NCBI GenBank assembly: GCA_029252045.1
Contig: JAQXCD010000020.1
Coordinates: 186,001 to 250,000, forward strand
Source: Sulfitobacter sp.
GTDB taxonomy: Bacteria; Pseudomonadota; Alphaproteobacteria; Rhodobacterales; Rhodobacteraceae
Reading direction: 5' to 3'
DNA length: 64,000 nt
Position 1 is the first letter of the stretch, and the number at the start of each line of letters is the position of its first letter. The notes below the pieces were generated by a model. That model was not told the origin of the DNA, searched no databases, and saw only the letters and a program-made list of their open reading frames with translations. Below, piece by piece: positions 1 to 8,276 of this stretch. Both the position numbers and the translations under genes were made by a program.

Positions 1-725
1 GCCTTGGACCCGAGAGGCCAGCCCATCGTGTGCGTGACGGAACCTTCCTTGTGCTTGGCGGGATCAATCTCCCAAATCTCTTTCATGCCGAGACCATATT
101 TCTGAGCCTCTTTGCCCTTGGCCAGATCGTATTTCGCGATCACCTGCTTTGACAGCGACCCGCGCACGCCTTCAGAGAGGAAAACATACTTGCCGTGCAA
201 TTCCATACCCGGCTCATAGTTGGGGCCGGGTGTACCATCGGCACCCAGACCCATTTCGCCTGCGACCACACCTTTGACTTCACCTTTGTCGCCATAAACA
301 ATCTCGGAACACGCCATGCCCGGGAAAATCTCGACGCCCATTTCTTCGGCTTGCTCTGCCATCCACCGGCAAACGTTCCCCATGGAAACGATATAGTTTC
401 CGTGGTTGTTCATCAGCGGTGGCATCGGCGCGTTTGGGATACGGATCTGGCCCGCTTCACCCAAGGCGTAGAACTTGTCCTCGATCACAGGCACATTCAA
501 CGGCGCGCCTTTGGCTTTCCAGTCAGGGATCAGGGCATCAAGGCCGCAGGGATCCAACACCGCACCCGACAGGATATGCGCGCCCACTTCCGAGCCTTTT
601 TCCAGCACAACAACCGAACAATCGGCATTCAGCTGTTTGAGACGGATCGCAGCAGACAGACCCGCAGGCCCCGCCCCTACGATTACAACATCATACTCCA
701 TCGCTTCGCGTTCAATCTCGGCCAT
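1..725 (-). CDS. Electron transfer flavoprotein-ubiquinone oxidoreductase (N-terminal part)
   Basis: This is the first 241 codons of ETF-QO; the gene runs off the left edge, and the family is usually about 550 residues. The enzyme is an inner-membrane FAD and 4Fe-4S protein that passes electrons from ETF to ubiquinone, linking acyl-CoA and amino-acid dehydrogenases to respiration. The N-terminus MAEIEREAMEYDVVIVGAGP holds the FAD-binding Rossmann glycine motif, followed by LSGAVLDP and the start of the substrate domain. The ATG at 725 is the first Met before the FAD motif. It stands alone facing left, with about 130 bp before soxR. The acyl-CoA dehydrogenase at 12608-14326 is a plausible electron source through ETF. 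Confidence 0.93.
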   Translation of the reverse strand, partial: MAEIEREAMEYDVVIVGAGPAGLSAAIRLKQLNADCSVVVLEKGSEVGAHILSGAVLDPCGLDALIPDWKAKGAPLNVPVIEDKFYALGEAGQIRIPNAPMPPLMNNHGNYIVSMGNVCRWMAEQAEEMGVEIFPGMACSEIVYGDKGEVKGVVAGEMGLGADGTPGPNYEPGMELHGKYVFLSEGVRGSLSKQVIAKYDLAKGKEAQKYGLGMKEIWEIDPAKHKEGSVTHTMGWPLGSK

Positions 726-856
726 AGCAGGCACTCCCTATATGCGTCAAAAACGGTTTTATCCGAGGTACCGTTTGCAAACAGCCTTTGCAATCACGAC
801 GAGACGTCAAAATCGTCACAGACAGCGGTTTTGAGGCAAACTGCACGGATCGTGGC

Positions 857-1309
857 CTAATCAGGGGTGTCACCCATCAGATAACGCGGTCCCTCGCCGC
901 GCGCCGCGGCCTTGTCTTGCGGGTTATACAGGGCGCAAGCCTCAAGGCTCAGACAGCCACAGCCGATGCACCCGTCCAGATTATCGCGCAGCTTGGTCAA
1001 CGTCTGGATGCGGGCGTCCAGAGCGTCGCGAAACCCGATGCTGATCGCACTCCAATCCGCTTTGGTGGGGGTGCGCCCGTTTGGCAACCCGTCAAGCTGG
1101 GCGCGAATATGCGGCAAGGTAAACCCGAACTGCTGGGCAATCATGACAAAGCTCAAACGCCGCAGGTCGGCGCGCGCAAACCGCCGCTGCCCCCCTGCAT
1201 TGCGCCAAGGCTGTATCAGCCCCTGCGTCTCGTAATACCTGATTGCCGATACCGCGAGGCCGGTGCGCTTGGCCAATGCGCCAATTGTCAGCCCTTCATT
1301 TAGCGCCAT
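857..1309 (-). CDS. soxR: SoxR, redox-sensing MerR-family activator
   Basis: A 150-residue MerR-family regulator. The N-terminal winged helix (about residues 5-75) precedes a dimerisation helix and the SoxR-specific cluster motif CIGCGCLSLEACALYNP, with Cys114, 117, 119 and 125 placed to hold the [2Fe-2S] cluster. Oxidation of that cluster by redox-cycling compounds or nitric oxide switches on target promoters. The start is set at the ATG at 1309 because GGAGGA lies directly upstream; an in-frame start 14 codons earlier has no such site. It is divergent from a VOC gene, and a SoxR-box-like palindrome lies between them. In alphaproteobacteria SoxR often controls a few neighbouring enzymes rather than soxS. 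Confidence 0.93.
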   Translation of the reverse strand: MALNEGLTIGALAKRTGLAVSAIRYYETQGLIQPWRNAGGQRRFARADLRRLSFVMIAQQFGFTLPHIRAQLDGLPNGRTPTKADWSAISIGFRDALDARIQTLTKLRDNLDGCIGCGCLSLEACALYNPQDKAAARGEGPRYLMGDTPD

Positions 1310-1327
1310 AATTCCTCCAGAATTACC

Positions 1328-1358
1328 TTGACCTAAAGTTAGGTTTAGCAATTACAAC
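1328..1358 (+). promoter_or_regulatory. SoxR-type promoter and SoxR box
   Basis: TTGACC (1328-1333) forms a -35 element, followed by an imperfect dyad at 1332-1349, CCTAAAGTTAGGTTTAGC, which by eye matches 13 of 18 positions of the E. coli soxS box. A weak -10 (around 1352-1358) sits 18-19 bp from the -35, the over-long spacer typical of MerR-family promoters. It points at the VOC gene, so that gene is the expected SoxR target. Confidence 0.7.
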
Positions 1359-1397
1359 CAAGGGCGTCACCCCATCATGCCCTGAAAGGAACGCCAA

Positions 1398-1778
1398 ATG
1401 ACCGCACAACTGGAACACGCAAATTACACCGTATCCGACCCCGCAGCCACCGCTGCGTGGATGCAGATCGTGTTTGGCTGGCACATCCGCTGGCAAGGAG
1501 ACGCCATTTCAGGTGGTCATACCGTACATGTCGGCACCCAAAATCACTACCTTGCACTCTACAAACCCGACACCGCCCTCAGCCCTAAGGCAAACAACTA
1601 CTCCCAACTGGCAGGGCTGAACCACATCGCTGTGGTGGTGGATGATCTGGACACAACCGAGGCGGCAATACTTGCCCATGGCTTCAAAACAGGAAGCCAT
1701 GCAGATTATGAACCGGGCCGCAGGTTCTACTTTCACGACGAAGACGGCATCGAATACGAAGTTGTCCAATACGACTAA
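1398..1778 (+). CDS. VOC (glyoxalase/dioxygenase) superfamily protein
   Basis: A 126-residue protein with the vicinal-oxygen-chelate fold: two beta-alpha-beta-beta-beta halves, starting LEHANYTVSDPAATAAWMQ and ending YFHDEDGIEYEVVQYD, where the conserved Glu near the C-terminus would be a metal ligand. HVGTQNHYLALY in the first half and LNHIAVVVDDLD in the second carry the usual His positions. Specific substrate unknown; the family covers glyoxalases, fosfomycin/bleomycin resistance proteins and ring-cleaving dioxygenases. AAAGGAACGCC precedes the ATG. Its position behind a SoxR-type promoter suggests detoxification of redox-active or electrophilic compounds, which is inference. Confidence 0.85.
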   Translation: MTAQLEHANYTVSDPAATAAWMQIVFGWHIRWQGDAISGGHTVHVGTQNHYLALYKPDTALSPKANNYSQLAGLNHIAVVVDDLDTTEAAILAHGFKTGSHADYEPGRRFYFHDEDGIEYEVVQYD

Positions 1779-1869
1779 GCGCCCCCTTTCGGCGAAACCG
1801 CGCCGGCCCGAAGGCCTTATCCGCTTGCATTTCACATCCGGATTGGGTCAGGTAACTGCAACTCAAACA

Positions 1870-1896
1870 CGCGCTCCGAATTCGCTTCGGGGCGCG
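1870..1896. other. GC-rich hairpin upstream of greA
   Basis: An 11-bp stem (1870-1880 pairing with 1886-1896, one G-T pair) around a 5-nt loop lies 25 bp upstream of greA. The run after it is only CCTTAGT, so it is a weak intrinsic terminator for the VOC transcript at best; a structured greA leader is equally possible. Confidence 0.4.
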
Positions 1897-1921
1897 CCTT
1901 AGTATTACGGACACGAGCACT

Positions 1922-2392
1922 ATGGAAAAGATCCCAATGACGCGCGCAGGGCACACCGCCCTCGAGACGGAACTCAAGCACCTGAAAACCGTTGAGCGCC
2001 CCGCGATCATCAAGGCGATTGCCGAAGCGCGCGAGCATGGCGATTTATCCGAAAATGCCGAGTACCACTCTGCCAAGGAAAAGCAGTCCTTTATCGAAGG
2101 ACGTGTGAAAGAGCTGGAAGGTGTGATCTCGCTTGCCGAAGTGATTGATCCGGCAAAGCTGTCCGGCACCATCAAGTTTGGTGCGCGTGTGACCTTGGTG
2201 GACGAAGACACCGAAGAAGAGAAAACCTACCAGATTGTTGGAGAATACGAGGCCAATATCGAAAACGGTTTGCTGAATATCAAATCCCCCATCGCACGCG
2301 CGCTGATCGGCAAGGACGAAGGCGACAGCGTCGAAGTGCGGACACCCGGGGGGCTGAAATCCTATGAGGTCATCAAGATCGTATATGCCTGA
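1922..2392 (+). CDS. greA: Transcription elongation factor GreA
   Basis: A 156-residue protein of normal GreA length. It enters the RNA polymerase secondary channel and stimulates cleavage of backtracked RNA. The N-terminal coiled coil carries the acidic tip region [16 protein letters not shown] (about residues 40-56), and the C-terminal FKBP-like domain ends in the conserved stretch [11 protein letters not shown]. The start [18 protein letters not shown] is the standard N-terminus for alphaproteobacterial GreA. It is followed after 14 bp by a membrane protein gene, so the two may be cotranscribed. Confidence 0.96.
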   Translation: MEKIPMTRAGHTALETELKHLKTVERPAIIKAIAEAREHGDLSENAEYHSAKEKQSFIEGRVKELEGVISLAEVIDPAKLSGTIKFGARVTLVDEDTEEEKTYQIVGEYEANIENGLLNIKSPIARALIGKDEGDSVEVRTPGGLKSYEVIKIVYA

Positions 2393-2406
2393 GCGGAGCA
2401 GAAATC

Positions 2407-3474
2407 ATGACTGACGCGCCAGCACCCGAGACGACACGCGGCCCTTCTGCGGGCGCACGCGCTACGGCGGGCAAAACAACGTCGTCGCGCCCCACCCCGC
2501 TTGGCATTTATGACAAGAACCGCGTCGAGACGATTACCGGCATCGAGATTACCGCCATTGCACTATCGGTGATCTGGCTGCTGGGCTGTCTGGTGTTCTT
2601 CGTCTTTATGACACAACCGCCCGCGGTTGAAGGTCAGGGCGGTTTGCGGTTTCTGATGACCATGCTCGCCGTGTTTATGCCGGTAGCCATGATCTGGGTG
2701 GCAGCCACAGCCGCACGCGCCAGCCGCGTCATGCGCGAAGAAAGCCAGCGCTTGCAGGCTGCCATTGATGCCATCCGCCATGCCTATATCGCACAACAGC
2801 AGGGCGGCCGGCTCAGCAATGAGCCCTCGGTCAGCCGAAAGCTGCATGAAATCGCAGCCGCAACCCGCAAGACGGAAACAGCGCTGGCCACCTTCTCGAC
2901 CCGCCGCGAAGAACCGCAGCGTGCGGCAAAGCCTGCCCCGGAGGCGCCAAGCGCCGATCAGGCAACGCTGGCCCTTGGCACACAAAGTGCCGATATGACC
3001 CCGCCGATTGAAGGCGATGACCTGATCCGCGCGCTCAACTTCCCAGAAACCGCCGAGGACGAGGCCGGTTTTGCTGCCCTGCGCCGCGCGATGAAAGACC
3101 GCAATGCCGCCCAGTTGATTCAAGCGGCCCAAGATGTCCTGACCCTGCTCAGCCAGGACGGCATCTATATGGACGATCTGCGCCCCGATCGCGCGCGCAC
3201 AGAAACATGGCGGATGTTCGGACAGGGCGCACGCGGTAAATCGGTCGCTGCACTGGGCGGAATACGGGACCGCTCCTCGCTTGCGCTTACAGCAGGCCGG
3301 ATGAAGCAAGACCCGATTTTCCGCGACGCCGCACACCATTTCCTGCGCCGTTTTGACAAACTCTTTGCCGACTTTGAAAAAGTGGCCACTGATGCCGAAG
3401 TTGCAGCAATGGCTGACACCCGCACTGCGCGGGCGTTTATGCTGCTGGGCCGTGTTGCCGGCACCTTTGACTAG
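2407..3474 (+). CDS. Conserved membrane protein of unknown function
   Basis: 355 residues, not recognised as a named family. A disordered Pro/Thr/Ala-rich N-terminus (about 45 residues) is followed by two transmembrane helices (about 50-72, ALSVIWLLGCLVFFVFM, and about 80-103, FLMTMLAVFMPVAMIWVAA). A helical, probably coiled-coil stretch follows (about 105-160), then an Ala/Pro linker and a helical C-terminal domain (about 205-355). GGAGCAGAAATC before the ATG is a usable ribosome site. Greek-letter function cannot be assigned; the topology suggests a membrane-anchored cytoplasmic domain. It converges on the gene at 3471-3956 with a 4-bp overlap of stop codons. Confidence 0.85.
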   Translation: MTDAPAPETTRGPSAGARATAGKTTSSRPTPLGIYDKNRVETITGIEITAIALSVIWLLGCLVFFVFMTQPPAVEGQGGLRFLMTMLAVFMPVAMIWVAATAARASRVMREESQRLQAAIDAIRHAYIAQQQGGRLSNEPSVSRKLHEIAAATRKTETALATFSTRREEPQRAAKPAPEAPSADQATLALGTQSADMTPPIEGDDLIRALNFPETAEDEAGFAALRRAMKDRNAAQLIQAAQDVLTLLSQDGIYMDDLRPDRARTETWRMFGQGARGKSVAALGGIRDRSSLALTAGRMKQDPIFRDAAHHFLRRFDKLFADFEKVATDAEVAAMADTRTARAFMLLGRVAGTFD

Positions 3475-3956
3475 GGGCAGACCTGCGCGCGGTTCTTGGC
3501 ATCAAACACTGCTGTGAACACTTCACCGCCAGCCGTTTCAAACATCGCGGTAGCGCCTGCCATCTCGCCACCTGTGACACGGATTTGCCCCAGATCGGAT
3601 GCGTCAAGACGGTCATCGACATCAATCGAAAACGCCGCCTTGCCGCCCGCGCGGGCGTCGCGCAATCCAACTGTGATGACCTGCGCGCCATCCGCAACAT
3701 CACCAGCATCCGCACCACCCTCATCACGCAGCGGCTGGAACACTTCCACACCGGTGCCGCCCGCAGCCGTATCAAAAATCAACCGCCCCGCAGAGCCGCG
3801 CAAATCCAGCGTAACGGCCCGCAGATCCCGCGTGCCGACTGTCAGCTCAAACCGGTCACGCGGCGCGCTTTCAACAAAGCGCAGCGATGCACCGCTACAG
3901 TCCGCTGCCTGTGCCGCACCGGACAAAACCACCCACGCCATTGCATATTTCCACAT
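3471..3956 (-). CDS. Exported protein of unknown function
   Basis: 161 residues beginning with a short signal peptide (MWKYAMAWVVLSGAAQAADC, cleavage likely after AQA). The rest is beta-rich with repeated Asp/Gly turns and one further Cys near the C-terminus (AQVCP), so a disulfide with the Cys next to the cleavage site is possible. No family recognised. The start at 3956 is chosen because AGGAG lies 6 bp upstream and overlaps the stop codon of the MoeA fusion gene. That makes it the distal gene of the molybdenum-cofactor operon. Whether it has any link to molybdoenzymes is not shown by the sequence. Confidence 0.75.
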   Translation of the reverse strand: MWKYAMAWVVLSGAAQAADCSGASLRFVESAPRDRFELTVGTRDLRAVTLDLRGSAGRLIFDTAAGGTGVEVFQPLRDEGGADAGDVADGAQVITVGLRDARAGGKAAFSIDVDDRLDASDLGQIRVTGGEMAGATAMFETAGGEVFTAVFDAKNRAQVCP

Positions 3957-3966
3957 AGTGCTGCTC

Positions 3967-6078
3967 CTAAAGCCCAAAACTGCCAAAAGGAATAAACCGC
4001 ACCATATCTCCTGCACGGATGTCCCGTGCATCTTCAGATAGCTCGACAAGTCCCTCTGCCCAACTGAGACCGCTAATTCGCCCTGATCCTTCGGAGGCAA
4101 ATACTTCCGCGCGCCCGTCACGCATACGCGCGCGCAGATATTCACGGCGGCCTGCCTTCTTGTGTTTCTCGAAGGCGGCGGGCACATTAAATCCCTGCGG
4201 TATGCTCCATTCCGCTCCGGCCAATTGCGCCAGTGCGGGCCGCGCAAAGACCAGTGCACAAACCAATGCAGCCACCGGATTTCCGGGCAAACCAAACACA
4301 GGAACGCCGTGCCACATCCCCAGCGCCAGTGGCCGTCCGGGCTTCATTGCAATTCGCCAAAGCGCCATTGCCCCTGCCTGCTCCAACAAGGCCGAGACGT
4401 GATCTTCGTCACCCGCTGATGCGCCGCCGCTGGTGATGATAGCATCCACTTGCCCCACAGCGCGATCCAGACAGGCACGCAAAGCCGCGCGGTTATCGGG
4501 GGCGCGGCCCAAATCAACCGCTTCGTGATGAAGCCGCGCCAGTAGGGCCAGCAGCATGGGCCGGTTGGCATCATAAATCTGGCCCTCGGTGGTCTGCTCG
4601 CCCACATCGGCCAGTTCGTCCCCCGTTGACAGCACACCTACACGCAACGGCCTGCGCACCGCAACTTCAGGCACACCGGTAGCGGCCATCAGCGCCAGAT
4701 CGGCAGGGGTAATCACCCGCCCTCCCCTCAGGATACCGTTACCGGCATGAACATCTTCCCCCGCCTTGCGGGTATTGCTGCCCTTTTTGAGAGGACCCTG
4801 AAAAATGATTTCGCCACCGTCAATTGTGATGTCTTCTTGCAAGATGACCGTGTCCACGCCATTGGGCAGGGCCGCCCCTGTCAGCACACGGATCGCCATA
4901 CCTGCTGGCACCTCAGTAGGCGCATCACCCGCAGCGGCACGCCCTGTAACCAAAGGCATGCGGTGCACGCCCTCGGGCCGCCCCCCCGCAAAGCCGTAAC
5001 CATCAACAGCCGTATTGGGCAAAGGCGGGTTGGCACGGGCAGCGATAACATCCACCGCCGCAACACGGCCCGCCGCCTGTGCCAATGGCACAGTTTCACT
5101 GGCAGTGACTGGCGACAGCCGCACACGCAACATCTCCAACGCCTCATCAACGGGAGTCCAATGCACCCCTTGCGGCAGGGCAAAACAATCGTTCCGGAGC
5201 TGTGGTATACCCAATGCCAAGGCATCCAATTCGTCGGAGTGACCAGTGCACAAAATCCACGCTTCCTCCGCCGCGATTGCAGGAACATCCGCCATGACAG
5301 CCGCAAGACGCGCGGTCGGCATCCGCGCAAGTGCATCCGCAAGCAGGCGCACCTGAACGCGGTCTCGAATAACCTCTTCCGTTTCTATTTCAAGCGTACA
5401 TTGCACAGCCGTTTCAATTACACCCGGCCAAACTTCGGCGAATACAACATCCGCATCCTGCCAGTGCTCCAGCGGCCAAACGCGCGCGCCCGTGCTGCGC
5501 CGCAGCCGGTTGAGCATTGGCAACCCCATCATCATCTGACTGCCGACTGTGGGGTTGAAAAACAGCTGAAAACATGACGAAGACGCTTTGGATACCACGT
5601 CACACTGCCGCTTCTCAGCAACCACATCATAGCAAATGCCCTGTTTTTTGTAGGGCACATCAGGCCATCTGTCCTTGTGTGACTTACCCCAGAACGGCCC
5701 CGCGCCGTCAAAGTGCCTGTTCAGCTCCTCGGCCACGTCAAAGCGGTTGTTGGTGCCATCAGCGGCATCAGAAATCCGCGCCTCGAACCAGTCCCACAGG
5801 ATAAAAGGGTCATCCGACCCTGTCACATGGCGCGCAAAGCCAACAGGATACCCGAAAGGGAAATCGAACGCGCAGAGCAGACGCCGTCCCGCCCGCACCT
5901 CAGCGTTGATAATAGCCTCGATAGTTCGCTCGGCCTCTTGGCGGCACCTGCAATAGAGCGGCTCTTGCGTCACTCCGCTGCGCGCAACGCCCAGCCAGAT
6001 TGCGTCCTTCTGCGGCTTGGGGCCTTTGCGTTTACCCGCCGACCAATCTGCAACAAGAACCGTGTCGAAAGGTCTCAC
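3967..6078 (-). CDS. Molybdopterin molybdotransferase MoeA with DUF429-like N-terminal domain
   Basis: 703 residues against about 400 for ordinary MoeA. Residues from about 308 are a complete MoeA: NTAVDGYGF, GSNTRKAGEDV, ITSGGASAGDEDHV, MKPGRPLALG and FGLPGNPVAALV are the expected motifs for inserting molybdate into adenylylated molybdopterin. Residues 1-300 are a separate domain: VADWSAGKRKGP, CAFDFPFGYP, AEVWPGV and SDELDALALG resemble the acidic motifs of DUF429, a predicted RNase H-fold family; this match is by eye. mobB overlaps its start by 4 bp. Cofactor assembly fits the operon; what the N-terminal domain adds is unknown. No stop or frameshift separates the two parts, so the fusion is real in this sequence. 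Confidence 0.88.
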   Translation of the reverse strand: MRPFDTVLVADWSAGKRKGPKPQKDAIWLGVARSGVTQEPLYCRCRQEAERTIEAIINAEVRAGRRLLCAFDFPFGYPVGFARHVTGSDDPFILWDWFEARISDAADGTNNRFDVAEELNRHFDGAGPFWGKSHKDRWPDVPYKKQGICYDVVAEKRQCDVVSKASSSCFQLFFNPTVGSQMMMGLPMLNRLRRSTGARVWPLEHWQDADVVFAEVWPGVIETAVQCTLEIETEEVIRDRVQVRLLADALARMPTARLAAVMADVPAIAAEEAWILCTGHSDELDALALGIPQLRNDCFALPQGVHWTPVDEALEMLRVRLSPVTASETVPLAQAAGRVAAVDVIAARANPPLPNTAVDGYGFAGGRPEGVHRMPLVTGRAAAGDAPTEVPAGMAIRVLTGAALPNGVDTVILQEDITIDGGEIIFQGPLKKGSNTRKAGEDVHAGNGILRGGRVITPADLALMAATGVPEVAVRRPLRVGVLSTGDELADVGEQTTEGQIYDANRPMLLALLARLHHEAVDLGRAPDNRAALRACLDRAVGQVDAIITSGGASAGDEDHVSALLEQAGAMALWRIAMKPGRPLALGMWHGVPVFGLPGNPVAALVCALVFARPALAQLAGAEWSIPQGFNVPAAFEKHKKAGRREYLRARMRDGRAEVFASEGSGRISGLSWAEGLVELSEDARDIRAGDMVRFIPFGSFGL

Positions 6079-6566
6079 AGATCGACCTCGGCCAGAATGA
6101 AATCGGCGATAGCGACTGTATCATCCAGATCAAACACAGGACGGTCCAATGACACCGCTGTATCGCTGGCCACTGCGCGCACGGTCGGGTCATCGGGGGC
6201 AATCAACGGGTTACCGGTGACCGCGCGGTGCGCCTCAACCTTGGGGTGGGCATCGCGTTTATACCCCTCGACCAGCACCAGATCGACGGGGGCCAGCTGC
6301 GCCAGAAGCATCTCAAGCGTCGGCTCGGGCGCGCCGCGTAATTCATGCATCAGCGCGGTCCGGTTGCGCGAGGCCAGCAACACTTGCGTCGCACCCGCCT
6401 CGCGGTGGCGATAGCTGTCTTTACCCACATGATCGACGTCAAAGGAATGATGGGCGTGCTTGACCGTCGAGACGGTAATCCCCCGCGATGTTATCTCGGT
6501 CACCAGCCGCTCCATCAGGCCGGTCTTACCTGCATTTTTCCAACCGACAACACCGTAAATCCTCAT
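6075..6566 (-). CDS. mobB: Molybdopterin-guanine dinucleotide biosynthesis adaptor MobB
   Basis: 163 residues, normal for MobB. The P-loop GWKNAGKTGLMERL lies at residues 8-21, and STVKHAHHSFDVD and LVLVEGYKRDAHPK are the other family blocks. MobB is a GTP-binding protein that assists MobA in attaching GMP to molybdopterin for DMSO-reductase-family enzymes such as formate dehydrogenase. It overlaps mobA upstream and the MoeA fusion downstream by 4 bp each (ATGA), so the three are translationally coupled. Confidence 0.94.
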   Translation of the reverse strand: MRIYGVVGWKNAGKTGLMERLVTEITSRGITVSTVKHAHHSFDVDHVGKDSYRHREAGATQVLLASRNRTALMHELRGAPEPTLEMLLAQLAPVDLVLVEGYKRDAHPKVEAHRAVTGNPLIAPDDPTVRAVASDTAVSLDRPVFDLDDTVAIADFILAEVDL

Positions 6567-7165
6567 AACATGCTCTCCGCACGGGCCAGATCATCCGGCG
6601 TGTTCACATTGAAAAATGCATCTTCATCGGGAAACAGCGCTTCGCGACCGCCGTGTTTTTCCGTCCACAGAACCACCTTGCGCAAGCCCCCTTCCAGGGC
6701 CGCGCGCAGATCATCGCGCAGCGCCACAGGCCAGAGACCAAAGGTCGGATGGCGCGCGCGTCCCCGCTGCGGATCAGGCGTTGTGGCCAGCACCAGCGGG
6801 TGGTCCATCCCTTCTGACGCCAGCAGCAGTTGCGGCACCAGATCACAGGGAAAGAAGGGCGTGTCAGCGGCAGCGGTCACAATTGTCTGTGCGCCCCGTT
6901 CGGCGGCCCAGTCCAGCCCCGCCAGAACCCCTGCCAACGGTCCGGCAAAGCCCGCGACACTATCCGCTATCACCGGCATGCCGAGCCCCGCAAACCGCGC
7001 GGGATCGCCGTTGGCATTCAGCGCAAGGCCCGCCACCTGCGGGGCCAGCCGCGCCTCTACCCGCGCCAGCAAGGTCTGGCCCCCCAGATTGCGAAGGCCT
7101 TTGTCGCCCCCGCCCATGCGTGTCGCTTGGCCACCCGCCAGAATAACGCCGTAGGGTTGTATCAT
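6563..7165 (-). CDS. mobA: Molybdenum cofactor guanylyltransferase MobA
   Basis: 200 residues. The nucleotidyltransferase signature GVILAGGQATRMGGGDKGL is at residues 6-24. AADTPFFP carries the Asp for metal binding, and GGREALFPDEDAFFNVNTPD is the characteristic C-terminal region. It transfers GMP from GTP to molybdopterin, giving the bis-MGD cofactor. It overlaps mobB downstream and the YcxB-like gene upstream by 4 bp each. Its presence beside fdhD implies that at least one bis-MGD enzyme, probably formate dehydrogenase, exists elsewhere in the genome. Confidence 0.94.
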   Translation of the reverse strand: MIQPYGVILAGGQATRMGGGDKGLRNLGGQTLLARVEARLAPQVAGLALNANGDPARFAGLGMPVIADSVAGFAGPLAGVLAGLDWAAERGAQTIVTAAADTPFFPCDLVPQLLLASEGMDHPLVLATTPDPQRGRARHPTFGLWPVALRDDLRAALEGGLRKVVLWTEKHGGREALFPDEDAFFNVNTPDDLARAESML

Positions 7166-7722
7166 CGCTCGGTCTCCGGTGTCGGCGGTGCTGCCGCCGC
7201 TGCGGCGTTTAGCCAGCGCGCCAAATCAGCGCGAAATGCATGCGGGGTTGTACCTGCGGGCAAGGCGGCATCAGGCAAGGCAAAGACCAATCCGCCTGAC
7301 TTCAGCACTGTCGCATCACTCAGCGCGGTCACCGCGTCTAAACACAGCCAATCCATGCGGCCCACGCTGGTATCGGTAGTAAATACTACCTGCTCCGCAG
7401 CCAGTTCCGCACGCACAAGGCCCTGACGGGCCATCCCGTCACTGGTCAGTTTAATCAATTTGGCAGTGCTGATCCTGTAAAACACAAACCACAACACCAG
7501 TGCCCCTGCAAAGCCCGCGCAAACGGCCAGCAGCATATCAGCGTCCAGAATATCATAGTGCAGCAAAGCCAACGCACCGATGAACAACAGCACATATAGC
7601 CCTATCGCAATCACAAACTTCCGGCGCTTTCCGGCGCGCCCGGGTTGTGGTGCGTCCCATGACATCATGGCACGGCCCAACAACCCGGGCGTCAACTGAT
7701 AGGTCAGCGTGTATTCCGTCAC
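7162..7722 (-). CDS. YcxB-like membrane protein
   Basis: 186 residues with two adjacent transmembrane helices (about 36-53, FVIAIGLYVLLFIGALAL, and about 63-84) and a C-terminal beta domain with the pattern typical of YcxB/bacterial PH-like proteins: LIKLTSDGMARQG, VVFTTDTSVGRMDWLCLD, GGLVFALPDAALP. The family has no established function. It overlaps its neighbours on both sides by 4 bp and lies between fdhD and mobA, so it is expressed with cofactor genes, but a direct role there is not shown. It looks like a diverged paralogue of the next gene upstream. Confidence 0.8.
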   Translation of the reverse strand: MTEYTLTYQLTPGLLGRAMMSWDAPQPGRAGKRRKFVIAIGLYVLLFIGALALLHYDILDADMLLAVCAGFAGALVLWFVFYRISTAKLIKLTSDGMARQGLVRAELAAEQVVFTTDTSVGRMDWLCLDAVTALSDATVLKSGGLVFALPDAALPAGTTPHAFRADLARWLNAAAAAAPPTPETER

Positions 7723-8276
7723 TGTGCCGCCTCCAGCCAGCGCTGCATATGCGCCAGCGCGTCATCCGCATCCTTTGGCCCCAGAAAGGCGCGGTGCGGC
7801 AGGGCGATTGCAATGCCCGCAATGCCGATGCACAGCACTTTTTTGCCGCCGCGCACAGCTTCAACATCCGCCCATCCGCTGTGCCAACGACTTTTTTTGG
7901 TCGTCAGGGTTACCCCGTTTTCATCCAAAACCACCTGCTGCGTCCTGCCAAAGCGGGAGTGCACGCTGGCTTGAGCGACGTTAAAATAGATTTGACGGTT
8001 AAGCCAAAAGGCCAACAGGCCAAAGAGCACAAGCGTTACGGGCATCCCCCACCCCATAATACTATCAAATCCGGAATTGCCGCGCCCAATGCCCATCGCC
8101 ACGACCCAAGAGAGTAACGTAGCGCCGAGCGGCGCGAAGAACCCTACGAAAAGGGACTGCACCAGCAAAATCACCCGCGCGCGGCCCATGATCAGGGACC
8201 GACCTGCGAGCACCATCGCCTCATAAGTCTCCGCCGCTCTGGAGGTCACATCCAGCTCCCAACGCGCGCCGCTCAT
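7719..8276 (-). CDS. YcxB-like membrane protein
   Basis: 185 residues with the same plan as the gene after it. Two transmembrane helices (about 37-63 and about 75-93) are followed by a YcxB-like C-terminal domain (VVLDENGVTLTTKKSRWHSG, GWADVEAV, IALPHRAFLGPKDADD). The pair probably arose by duplication. It overlaps fdhD by 4 bp upstream. Function unknown; two related membrane proteins in tandem could form a heteromer, which is inference. Confidence 0.8.
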   Translation of the reverse strand: MSGARWELDVTSRAAETYEAMVLAGRSLIMGRARVILLVQSLFVGFFAPLGATLLSWVVAMGIGRGNSGFDSIMGWGMPVTLVLFGLLAFWLNRQIYFNVAQASVHSRFGRTQQVVLDENGVTLTTKKSRWHSGWADVEAVRGGKKVLCIGIAGIAIALPHRAFLGPKDADDALAHMQRWLEAAQ

